Origin: Prevotella sp. UBA3837
GTDB lineage: Bacteria > Bacteroidota > Bacteroidia > Bacteroidales > Bacteroidaceae
Direction of reading: 5' to 3'
Length of the DNA stretch: 5,147 nucleotides
Assembly: GCA_002392835.1 (NCBI GenBank)
Contig: DGHX01000142.1
Coordinates: 1-5,147 of the forward strand
The notes below the pieces were generated by a model that was given only the letters and a program-made list of their open reading frames with translations, was not told where the DNA came from and made no database searches. Every line of letters begins with the position of its first letter. Positions within the stretch are counted from its first letter, which is position 1. Made by a program: the position numbers and the translations under genes. Shown here in pieces: positions 1 through 5,128 of this stretch.

Positions 1-483
1 GGCATCTTCTGCCACAACAACCCGTGGGTCATCATCGGCGAGTGCCTGGCCGGCCGGGGCAACGATGCCTGGAGCCACTACACCAAGATCCTGCCCTCAT
101 ACGTGGAGGAGAAATACCAGACGCTGCACAAGGTGGAGCCCTACGTCAACTGCCAGATGGTGGCCGGCAAGGATGCCGCACGCCCCGGCGAGGGCAAGAA
201 CTCGTGGCTCACCGGCACCGCCGCCTGGATGTGGCTCACCGTCAGTCAGTACATACTGGGCATCAAGCCCGCCTACGACGGGCTGTGCATAGACCCCTGT
301 CTGCCCACGTCGGCCACCGACTACACCGTCAGCCGCCGTTTCCGCGATGCCGTCTACGACATCACCATCCATCCCAACGGCAGTCAGAAAGGTGTGCGCG
401 CCATCCTGCTCGATGGTCAGCCACTGCAGGGACAGCTGGTGCCCTACAGCCCGGGCCGCCACAAGGTGGAGGTGCAGATGTAA
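1..483 (+). CDS. GH94 disaccharide phosphorylase (cellobiose/chitobiose phosphorylase type), C-terminal part
   Basis: The reading frame is open from the first base to the TAA at 481-483 and gives 160 residues; the N-terminus lies outside the window. The family breaks beta-linked disaccharides with inorganic phosphate, giving a sugar 1-phosphate plus a free sugar, normally in the cytoplasm. Visible family signatures are HNNPW (residues 5-9 of the fragment), EPYV (46-49), AGKDA (55-59) and the very typical KNSWLTGTAAW (66-76), then YDGL.IDPCLP (92-102) and the closing beta domain ending HKVEVQM. By family knowledge the His of HNNPW and the Thr-Gly of LTGTAAW line the phosphate site; the general-acid Asp is upstream and not seen. 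GH94 membership is well supported. The substrate (cellobiose, chitobiose, laminaribiose or another) cannot be told from this part. The downstream transposase begins 24 bases after the stop. Confidence 0.9.
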   Translation, partial: GIFCHNNPWVIIGECLAGRGNDAWSHYTKILPSYVEEKYQTLHKVEPYVNCQMVAGKDAARPGEGKNSWLTGTAAWMWLTVSQYILGIKPAYDGLCIDPCLPTSATDYTVSRRFRDAVYDITIHPNGSQKGVRAILLDGQPLQGQLVPYSPGRHKVEVQM

Positions 484-507
484 GGGCAGTCGGCACGCCC
501 ACTCTTT

Positions 508-1794
508 ATGTCTACCTCAAAAGAAGAAATGCAGCACCGGGGGCTGCACCCCCACGCCGTAGGGCACAGCCAGCACCGTCGTGCCGGCTGGCAGCCCTAC
601 GGCGGCAAGGGGCTGTATATGGTCACCCTGTGCACGGAGGGTCGCCAGCCCTGCTTCGGCCATTTGGAGGGCGACATCAGGGCCCGGCGTGCGTCGGCGG
701 CTTTTCCACATATAGTGCTTAGCGAGCTGGGGCGCGCTGTCCTGGAGGAGGAGCTGCCGAAGATGCACCGCTTCTACCCCCAGGTGGAGCTTTGGCAGGT
801 TGCGGTGATGCCTGATCATCTGCATCTGCTCATCCGTGTGCGCGAGCCCCTGCCAAAGGGGAAGCACCTGGGGCACATCATCAGTGGCTTCAAGGGCGGC
901 TGCTCCCGTGCCTGGTGGGCACTGCTGCAGGCGCAAAGCAGCGGGGCTGGCCTCGCCGCTTCCATGGGGACCGCTGTTGACACAGCGGGCACCACCGCCG
1001 CCGCTCCCGCCGCCGCTCCCACCGCCGCCGCTCCCGCCGCCACCGCTCCCGCTGCCACCGCCGCCGCTCCCGCTGCTCCCGCCGCCGCCACGGCCGCGGT
1101 GCCCGCAGCGTCAGCTGCGGTCCCCAGCGCTGCTGCCCCCGTTGCTGCGCCCCTCGCTGCCCCTGTCGCTGCGCCCCCTCCTGCCGGCCCCCCTCTCTTT
1201 GAGCCTGGCTACCACGACCGCATCATCAAGCGCCCGGGCATGCTTGAGAACATCCAGCGCTACATGGCCGACAACCCGCTGCGCGCCCTCATGCGCCGCC
1301 AGCTCCCTCATCTGCTGGAACGCCGCCTGCACCTGCGCATCGGCAGCCGTGACTACGCCGCCTTCGGCGCCCTCTTCCTGCTGAAGCGGGCCGAGAAGGA
1401 ACAGGTGTTCTTCCACCGCCGCGACAAAGCCACTGGCCTGGCCACAGAGCAGACAGAGGACTACCGCCAGGAGCGCGAGCGCCTGCTCAGCGAAGCCCGC
1501 GAGGGCGTAGTGCTGGTATCGCCGGCCGTCTCAACCCCTGAGAAGCTCGTCATCGACACCGCACTTACCGACGGCCTCCCCGTCATCCACCTGCAGAAGG
1601 AACCCATAGCGCAGTACTGGAAACCCGAGCGCAGCCGCTTCGAGGCCTGTGCGCGCGGCACACTGCTGATACTATACCCCTGGGAGCTCGACGGCCTCAC
1701 CACCGACTATGACCGTTTCCACCGGTTGAACGAACTCGCTGCCGAGATATGCGCCACCACCGATGCCGTGCTGATGGAGGTGGCGACGTTGTAA
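508..1794 (+). CDS. RAYT-like Y1 (HUH) transposase with Ala/Pro insertion and extra Rossmann/DprA-like C-terminal domain
   Basis: This gene encodes 428 residues. Residues 23-50 (HRRAGWQPYGGKGLYMVTLC, then TEGRQPCFG) match the RAYT opening, normally of the form HRR..(L/W)..Y....YFVTICT..R...FG. VMPDHLHLLI (100-109) holds the HUH metal motif H104-L-H106. HIISGFKGGCSRAWW (123-137) is the usual helix after it. FEPGYHDRII (231-240) and IQRYMADNPLR (249-259) form the tail, where Y252 is the likely nucleophile. Family members are single-strand DNA nucleases acting on REP-type hairpins. Two things are unusual: residues about 162-229 are almost only Ala, Pro, Thr, Val and Ser, and about 150 residues follow the catalytic tail. 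That C-terminal part (REGVVLVSPAVSTPEKLVID 331-350, GLPVIHLQ 356-363, GTLLILYPW 384-392) resembles a nucleotide-binding Rossmann fold of the DprA kind; this is inference. ATG 508 is the longest start; ATG 619 (M38) has AAGGGG six bases before it but would remove the conserved HRR...W..Y segment. The transposase call is good; activity is unknown. Confidence 0.82.
   Translation: MSTSKEEMQHRGLHPHAVGHSQHRRAGWQPYGGKGLYMVTLCTEGRQPCFGHLEGDIRARRASAAFPHIVLSELGRAVLEEELPKMHRFYPQVELWQVAVMPDHLHLLIRVREPLPKGKHLGHIISGFKGGCSRAWWALLQAQSSGAGLAASMGTAVDTAGTTAAAPAAAPTAAAPAATAPAATAAAPAAPAAATAAVPAASAAVPSAAAPVAAPLAAPVAAPPPAGPPLFEPGYHDRIIKRPGMLENIQRYMADNPLRALMRRQLPHLLERRLHLRIGSRDYAAFGALFLLKRAEKEQVFFHRRDKATGLATEQTEDYRQERERLLSEAREGVVLVSPAVSTPEKLVIDTALTDGLPVIHLQKEPIAQYWKPERSRFEACARGTLLILYPWELDGLTTDYDRFHRLNELAAEICATTDAVLMEVATL
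539..603 (+). repeat. Two adjacent hairpins at the 5' end of the transposase gene
   Basis: The first hairpin is GGGGG (539-543), loop CTGCA, CCCCC (549-553). Two bases on, a longer one runs from 556 to 603: a perfect 10-bp outer stem GCCGTAGGGC (556-565) with GCCCTACGGC (594-603), then AGCC (568-571) with GGCT (586-589), one mismatch, and GCAC (573-576) with GTGC (581-584) around a CGTC loop. RAYT and IS200/IS605 enzymes recognise hairpins, and IS200 mRNA also folds to limit translation, so these could be a DNA recognition site or an RNA control element. The pairing is seen directly; both roles are inference. The region is also coding (residues 11-32), so chance pairing in GC-rich DNA cannot be excluded. 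Confidence 0.55.
988..1194 (+). repeat. GCC/GCT/CCC-rich imperfect tandem repeat encoding an Ala/Pro linker
   Basis: An in-frame run of GCC, GCT, CCC and ACC codons makes units such as AAAP, TAAAP and AATAP, with a loose 12-15-base period in the first half that decays to GCTGCCCCC-type triplets later. It sits between the post-HUH helix and the catalytic-tail segment of the transposase, a place that is a short loop in ordinary RAYTs. It probably forms a flexible, disordered linker. Such tracts change length by slippage in multiples of three without breaking the frame, so length variation between strains is expected. Confidence 0.8.
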
Positions 1795-1858
1795 TTAACA
1801 AGTAAAAGATCGCTTAGATGTATGCTGTGAATAGTGTGCTGAACAAGGAATGTGCGCG

Positions 1859-1866
1859 CAAAGGTA
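1859..1866 (-). promoter_or_regulatory. Possible minus-strand -7 box (TACCTTTG)
   Basis: The plus strand reads CAAAGGTA, which is TACCTTTG on the minus strand and fits the Bacteroidetes TAnnTTTG -7 consensus. No TTG-type -33 element is seen at the usual distance (the minus strand there reads ACAGCGG), and no minus-strand gene follows. If active it would make an antisense RNA into the 3' end of the transposase gene. Weak call. Confidence 0.25.
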
Positions 1867-1946
1867 CACCTCTTCTCCTGCCGCTGTGCGCGTTTTAACA
1901 TGAAATTAACCTTCTTCGCATGTTTTTAACCTGACAATTTCTTTCC

Positions 1947-1957
1947 TTGCACCGGGG
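1947..1957 (+). repeat. Outlying copy of the TTGCACCGGGG motif
   Basis: TTGCACCGGGG here is identical to 2007-2017, exactly 60 bases downstream. The TTTTGG that precedes the other copies is replaced by CTTTCC, so this is a partial copy. It may mark an older or decayed edge of the repeat region. Confidence 0.5.
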
Positions 1958-1984
1958 CTATGATATGCCATGCGCGCACGGGAT

Positions 1985-2014
1985 ACGCGCGTGAGTGGTC
2001 TTTTGGTTGCACCG
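1985..2014 (+). repeat. Left arm of a 30-bp inverted repeat
   Basis: The arm starts with the palindrome ACGCGCGT and ends TTTTGGTTGCACCG. The reverse complement of 2286-2315 matches it at 27 of 30 positions without gaps (differences at arm positions 13, 14 and 16). Similarity continues outward in the CGCGCAC tracts at 1972-1978 on the left and 2323-2329 on the right. The arms enclose 271 bases. The design is that of a MITE-like or palindromic intergenic element; no target duplication could be identified. Confidence 0.8.
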
Positions 2015-2023
2015 GGGAAGATG

Positions 2024-2058
2024 TGATGAGTGATGAGCGATGGGTGATGAGTGAGGGT
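2024..2058 (+). repeat. Heptamer tandem array, left (TGATGAG units)
   Basis: There are five consecutive 7-base units: TGATGAG, TGATGAG, CGATGGG, TGATGAG and TGAGGGT. It follows the left-arm GGTTGCACCGG motif by about eight bases. A matching array in the opposite orientation sits at 2204-2231. Confidence 0.8.
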
Positions 2059-2089
2059 CGCCCGAAGACCAAAATAAGTCGTTTCGATG

Positions 2090-2165
2090 AAAAAGCGGCT
2101 CACTTTTTTTCATTAGTGGCCCACTTTTTTCAAAAAGCGGCCCCCTTTTTTTCATGGGTGGCCCG
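2090..2165 (+). repeat. 34-base direct repeat, two copies with a 42-base period
   Basis: Copies lie at 2090-2123 and 2132-2165. Each reads AAAAAGCGG, five variable bases, TTTTTTT, CAT, three variable bases, TGGCCC or GTGGCCC-like sequence. Eight bases (CTTTTTTC) separate them. The alternation of GC-rich GGCCC/GCGGC blocks with poly-A and poly-T also lets neighbouring blocks pair. This is the central part of the palindromic element. Confidence 0.75.
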
Positions 2166-2170
2166 CACAG

Positions 2171-2197
2171 AAAAATCCCAGGGCCTGGGATTTTTTT
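2171..2197. terminator. Bidirectional intrinsic-terminator-like hairpin
   Basis: AAAAATCCCAG (2171-2181) pairs perfectly with CTGGGATTTTT (2185-2195) across a three-base GGC loop, and the T run extends to 2197. The A run on the other side gives a U run to a minus-strand transcript. It lies 377 bases past the transposase stop, near the middle of the palindromic element, so it may be part of that element and not a dedicated terminator of the gene. Confidence 0.6.
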
Positions 2198-2203
2198 ACC
2201 CCG

Positions 2204-2231
2204 CTTATCGCTCGTCACTTGTCACTCATCA
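2204..2231 (-). repeat. Heptamer tandem array, right, inverted
   Basis: Read on the minus strand from 2231 down to 2204 the units are TGATGAG, TGACAAG, TGACGAG and CGATAAG. They keep the 7-base period and the position next to a GGTTGCACCGG motif (2240-2250) seen in the left array, so the two arrays form the inner shell of the inverted repeat. Confidence 0.75.
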
Positions 2232-2240
2232 TTTTTCTTC

Positions 2241-2254
2241 CGGTGCAACCAAAA
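2241..2254 (-). repeat. Inner inverted copy of the 14-mer TTTTGGTTGCACCG
   Basis: CGGTGCAACCAAAA is the exact reverse complement of 2001-2014 and is repeated at 2286-2299. Because there are two right-hand copies, the left arm can pair with either, giving a nested or alternative stem. Confidence 0.8.
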
Positions 2255-2285
2255 TGATGGGTCGTAACATGCTGATAGTCAGTTT

Positions 2286-2315
2286 CGGTGCAACCAAAAA
2301 AAGACTCACGCGCGT
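2286..2315 (-). repeat. Right arm of the 30-bp inverted repeat
   Basis: It starts with CGGTGCAACCAAAA and ends with the ACGCGCGT palindrome, mirroring 1985-2014 with 27 of 30 matches. A further ACGCGT (2317-2322) and GTGCGCG follow, matching the GC-alternating outer edge of the left arm only loosely. Confidence 0.8.
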
Positions 2316-2414
2316 GACGCGTGTGCGCGAAAGGGAAAAACTGATAAAAAGCAAAAATATGACGAGTAAGGAAAAATAATCGAAAAAAGAGTGGGCTGGT
2401 TGAAAAGTTTTCTG

Positions 2415-2422
2415 TATCTTTG
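2415..2422 (+). promoter_or_regulatory. Bacteroidetes-type promoter -7 box for purH
   Basis: TATCTTTG is a perfect match to TAnnTTTG and is followed by the common CA. The nearest TTG (2400-2402) is only 12 bases upstream, closer than the usual 19-20 or so, and so the -33 element is weak or atypical. Transcription would start near 2428-2430 and leave a leader of about 45 bases. No purine riboswitch core was recognised in that leader, and no Shine-Dalgarno precedes the ATG. It probably serves purH and perhaps mreB-mreC by read-through. Confidence 0.7.
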
Positions 2423-2473
2423 CAGCTCATTAGCGAATAAGAGTAATAAGTAGTTAAAAACAAAACGATTGGT

Positions 2474-3076
2474 ATGGCTGATACGAAGAAGATCAAGACT
2501 GCGCTGATTTCCGTGTTCCACAAAGACGGGCTCGACGAGCTGCTGCGGAAACTCAACGCCGAGGGTGTGCGCTTCCTGTCGACAGGCGGCACACAGAAGT
2601 TCATTGAAGAGCAGGGCTATGAGTGCCAGAAGGTAGAAGATGTAACCACATACCCCAGCATCCTGGGCGGACGCGTGAAGACGCTGCACCCGAAGGTGTT
2701 CGGAGGAATACTGGGACGCCGCGACAACGAGGGCGACCAGCAGCAGATGAAGCAATACGACATTCCCGAGATTGACCTGGTCATCGTAGACCTGTACCCC
2801 TTTGAGCAGACCGTGGCCAGCGGAGCCAGCGAGCAGGACATCATCGAGAAGATTGACATAGGCGGCATATCGCTCATACGCGCCGGAGCAAAGAACTTCA
2901 ACGACGTGGTCATCGTGCCCTCGAAAGCCGAATACGCCGTGCTGCTCGACATCCTGAACCGGCAGGGCGCACAGACCACACTCCAGCAGCGCAAGGCCTT
3001 TGCTGAAAAGGCATTCGGCGTCAGCTCGCACTACGACACAGCCATCGACCAGTGGTTCCTGGCCTCCCTGCGTTAA
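2474..3076 (+). CDS. purH: IMP cyclohydrolase, PurH N-terminal (MGS-like) domain as a stand-alone protein
   Basis: The 200-residue product matches the cyclohydrolase half of PurH, which closes FAICAR to IMP in the last step of purine synthesis in the cytoplasm. Landmarks are LISVFHKDGL (11-20), STGGT (36-40), GGRVKTLHP (65-73), DLYPF (106-110), IDIGGISLIRAGAKN (127-141) and SSHYDTAI (184-191). R67, K69, Y108 and K140 occupy the places of active-site residues known from PurH structures, so the domain looks intact. The usual protein is about 500-600 residues, with an AICAR formyltransferase domain after residue 200. Here the frame ends cleanly at TAA 3074-3076, right at the domain border, and no formyltransferase sequence follows in any frame; mreB comes next. 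The formyltransferase would have to be encoded elsewhere, or the gene has lost its 3' part. RAGAKN in place of the usual RAAAKN is a small variation. ATG 2474 lies about 45 bases after the predicted transcription start. Confidence 0.93.
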   Translation: MADTKKIKTALISVFHKDGLDELLRKLNAEGVRFLSTGGTQKFIEEQGYECQKVEDVTTYPSILGGRVKTLHPKVFGGILGRRDNEGDQQQMKQYDIPEIDLVIVDLYPFEQTVASGASEQDIIEKIDIGGISLIRAGAKNFNDVVIVPSKAEYAVLLDILNRQGAQTTLQQRKAFAEKAFGVSSHYDTAIDQWFLASLR

Positions 3077-3121
3077 GGGAGGATGATTAGAGATTTTGAC
3101 AAGCAAAAGTAATAACCATAA

Positions 3122-3165
3122 GGGTTGGGCGGCCGTTCAGACCCCCAACCCCCTAACTTAGGGGG
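3122..3165 (+). promoter_or_regulatory. Two partly exclusive hairpins just ahead of mreB (C-tract intergenic repeat)
   Basis: GGGTTGGG (3122-3129) can pair with CCCAACCC (3144-3151) over a 14-base loop. CCCCCTA (3149-3155) can pair with TAGGGGG (3159-3165) over ACT. The two share 3149-3151, so full formation of one disturbs the other. AGGGGG (3160-3165) is the only purine-rich, Shine-Dalgarno-like stretch before the mreB ATG (five bases away), and it lies in the second stem. The hairpin could therefore hide the start site or stop transcription from purH, but no U run follows, which argues against a normal terminator. The ACCCCCAACCCC core recurs at 5136-5147. Confidence 0.45.
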
Positions 3166-3170
3166 ATTAT

Positions 3171-4193
3171 ATGGGATTTTTCAGTTTCCGACAAGAGCTG
3201 GCCATGGACCTTGGCACAGCCAATACAATTATCATCAGCGACGATAAGATTGTCGTCGACGAACCCAGCGTCGTCGCCCTCGACCGCCGCACGGACAAGA
3301 TGATTGCCGTGGGCGAGCGTGCGAAGATGATGTATGAAAAGACACACGACAACATCAAGACCATACGTCCGCTGCGCGACGGCGTGATAGCCGACTTCTC
3401 TGCCTGCGAGCAGATGATGCGCGGACTCATCAAGATGGTGCACACCGGCCACCATATCTTCTCGCCGTCGCTGCGCATGGTCATCGGCGTGCCCAGCGGT
3501 TCCACCGAGGTGGAGCTGCGTGCCGTGCGCGACTCAGCCGAGCGCAGCGAGGGACGCGACGTCTACCTCATCTTCGAGCCCATGGCAGCTGCCATCGGCA
3601 TCGGCATCGACGTAGAGGCTCCCGAGGGCAACATGATTGTCGACATCGGCGGCGGCTCTACTGAGATTGCCGTCATCTCGCTCGGCGGCATCGTCAGCAA
3701 CAACAGCATACGCACCGCCGGCGACGACCTCACCGCCGAGATACAGGAGTACATGGCTCGCCAGCACAACGTGAAGGTGAGCGAGCGCATGGCCGAGCGC
3801 ATCAAGATTAACGTGGGCGCAGCACTCACCGACCTGGGCGACGAGGCACCCGACGACTACGTGGTGCACGGCCCGAACCGCATCACGGCACTGCCCATGG
3901 AGGTGCCCGTGTGCTACCAGGAGATAGCCCACTGTCTGGACAAGACGGTGGCAAAGATTGAGAACGCCGTGCTCAGCGCACTGGAGCACACACCGCCCGA
4001 GCTGTATGCCGACATCGTGCAGAACGGCATCTACCTCACAGGTGGAGGCGCTCTGCTGCGTGGACTGGACAAGCGCCTGACGGACAAGATCAACATCCCC
4101 TTCCGTGTGCCCGAAGACCCCTTGCACTCAGTGGCAAAGGGAGCCGGCATAGCTCTGAAGAACGTTGACCGATTCAACTTCCTGATGAGATAA
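3171..4193 (+). CDS. mreB: Rod shape-determining protein MreB (bacterial actin)
   Basis: The 340-residue length is normal for MreB. It polymerises with ATP under the inner membrane and guides the elongasome that builds lateral peptidoglycan. The sequence shows a short hydrophobic N-terminus (MGFFSF) that could bind membrane, phosphate-1 motif DLGTANT (13-19), VIGVPSGSTEVELRAV (104-119), FEPMAAAIG (135-143) with the probable catalytic E136, phosphate-2 motif DIGGGSTE (158-165), and the adenosine motif LTGGGALLRGLD (289-300). The end, DPLHSVAKGAGIAL (316-329), is also typical. No key residue appears to be missing. It starts 94 bases after purH and is followed 11 bases later by mreC, so mreB and mreC are almost certainly cotranscribed. 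No separate TAnnTTTG promoter is visible directly upstream; expression may come from the purH promoter or one not recognised. Confidence 0.97.
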   Translation: MGFFSFRQELAMDLGTANTIIISDDKIVVDEPSVVALDRRTDKMIAVGERAKMMYEKTHDNIKTIRPLRDGVIADFSACEQMMRGLIKMVHTGHHIFSPSLRMVIGVPSGSTEVELRAVRDSAERSEGRDVYLIFEPMAAAIGIGIDVEAPEGNMIVDIGGGSTEIAVISLGGIVSNNSIRTAGDDLTAEIQEYMARQHNVKVSERMAERIKINVGAALTDLGDEAPDDYVVHGPNRITALPMEVPVCYQEIAHCLDKTVAKIENAVLSALEHTPPELYADIVQNGIYLTGGGALLRGLDKRLTDKINIPFRVPEDPLHSVAKGAGIALKNVDRFNFLMR

Positions 4194-4204
4194 GCGCTGA
4201 GAGC

Positions 4205-5065
4205 GTGGACAACCTGACGGCCTTCCTGACGAAGAACTTTCACTGGCTGCTGTTCCTGTTGCTCGAAACGGTCAGTGTGACACTGCTGCTGCGCTACAAC
4301 AGCTATCAGGGCAGCGTGTGGATATCGTCGGCCAATGCCGTCAGCGGAAAGCTCTTCGAGTGGCAGTCGGGCGTGGAGCAGTTCTTCCAACTGAACGACC
4401 GCGCCTGGCAGCTGGCCGTGCGCAATGTGGAGCTGGAGGACGAGCTGAGCAAGGTCCGCGAAGAGCTGCGGCAGCTGCGGGGCGACACCCTGCAGCCCGA
4501 CAGCACCATGAGCAGCGTGGCCAGCGAGCTGCACCTGCTGCAAGCCAAGGTGGTGAGCAACACGCTGCACCGCCGCGACAACCTCATCACCATTGACCGC
4601 GGAAGCCTCGACGGCGTGGAACCCGACATGGGCGTCGTCAGCGGAATGGGGCTCGTGGGCGTGGTGTACATGGTGGGCAGCCACTACTCAGTGGTCATAC
4701 CGCTGCTCAACGTGCACTCGCGCATCAGCTGCGGCATCAGGGGAAGCGGGTACTTCGGATACCTGCTCTGGGACGGAGTGAGCACCACCGACGTATTCAT
4801 GGAGGACGTGCCGCGACACGCACAGCTGAAGAGGGGAGCATACGTAGAGACCAGCGGATACAGCGACATCTTCCCACCGGGCATCACCGTGGGAAAGATT
4901 GTCGACATAGGCAACTCGGCCGACGGACTGTCGTACCGGCTACGCATACGCCTGTCGACGGACTTCGGATGCCTGCGCGACGTGAGCGTCATATCAGACA
5001 AGCACTTCTCTGAGCGACTGCAGCTGCTGAAGGCGGCGCGCGACTCGCTGGCACTGGCTAACTGA
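4205..5065 (+). CDS. mreC: Rod shape-determining protein MreC
   Basis: The 286-residue protein has a short cytoplasmic N-terminus, one membrane helix (about 12-30), a charged coiled coil (about 64-92, rich in Glu, Leu and Arg) and a periplasmic beta-barrel region. MreC fits NLITIDRGSLDGVEPDMGVV (126-145), GVVYMVGSHYSVVIPLLN (152-169), FGYLLWDG (184-191) and the diagnostic TSGYSDIFPPGITVGKI (216-232). It links cytoplasmic MreB to MreD, PBP2 and RodA in the wall-elongation complex. The start is GTG 4205: no ATG or other start lies in frame between the mreB stop and this codon, and the next in-frame Met (102) is past the membrane helix. The 11-base gap to mreB suggests translational coupling. 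Nothing appears truncated. mreD would normally come next but is not recognisable in the last 82 bases. Confidence 0.95.
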   Translation: MDNLTAFLTKNFHWLLFLLLETVSVTLLLRYNSYQGSVWISSANAVSGKLFEWQSGVEQFFQLNDRAWQLAVRNVELEDELSKVREELRQLRGDTLQPDSTMSSVASELHLLQAKVVSNTLHRRDNLITIDRGSLDGVEPDMGVVSGMGLVGVVYMVGSHYSVVIPLLNVHSRISCGIRGSGYFGYLLWDGVSTTDVFMEDVPRHAQLKRGAYVETSGYSDIFPPGITVGKIVDIGNSADGLSYRLRIRLSTDFGCLRDVSVISDKHFSERLQLLKAARDSLALAN

Positions 5066-5128
5066 CCGTAGATATTCGACTTCAGACTATAGTAACCGTT
5101 ATAAAATAACTTGGTATGATTCATTTAC

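Larger units (their letters stand above)
1795..2473. other. 679-base gap without a convincing gene, rich in repeats
   Basis: Apparent reading frames here (for example 1960-2379 on + and 1958-2218 on -) are built from the repeats and resemble no protein family I know. From 1795 to about 1946 I see only a possible minus-strand promoter box and a weak 20-base-period echo (CATG-N5-TAACC at 1899 and 1919). From 1947 to about 2332 lie the nested inverted and direct repeats listed separately. From 2333 to 2473 is the A-rich promoter and leader region of purH. No tRNA or known structured RNA was recognised. Confidence 0.7.

Noticed and set aside
484..507. Terminator between the GH94 gene and the transposase (GGGC ... 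GCCC then ACTCTTT)
   Set aside because: Only a 4-bp stem and no proper T run, so it is not convincing.
2024..2058. CRISPR-like array from the heptamer repeats
   Set aside because: Seven-base units directly abutting, without spacers, and no cas genes.
1985..2315. Invertible promoter (phase-variation switch) between the inverted repeats
   Set aside because: No TAnnTTTG box is present on either strand of the enclosed segment, and no invertase gene is in the window.
1960..2379. Open frame of 139 codons on + across the repeat region (and 1958-2218 on -)
   Set aside because: Its sequence is simply the repeats translated, with no family resemblance, no promoter close by and no start-site support.
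2306..3106. Long minus-strand frame (266 codons) opposite purH
   Set aside because: It is the mirror of a strongly recognised purH gene in GC-rich DNA and shows no family motifs.
3083..3112. Nine-codon frame after purH (ATG 3083, TAA 3110-3112) with GGGAGG directly before it
   Set aside because: The purine run ends directly at the ATG, too close for ribosome binding, and the peptide resembles nothing known. It is also not a remnant of the formyltransferase domain.
3534..4127. Minus-strand frame opposite mreB, and a similar one at 4031-4684 opposite the mreB/mreC junction
   Set aside because: They are composition shadows (rich in His, Val and Ala) of confidently identified genes.
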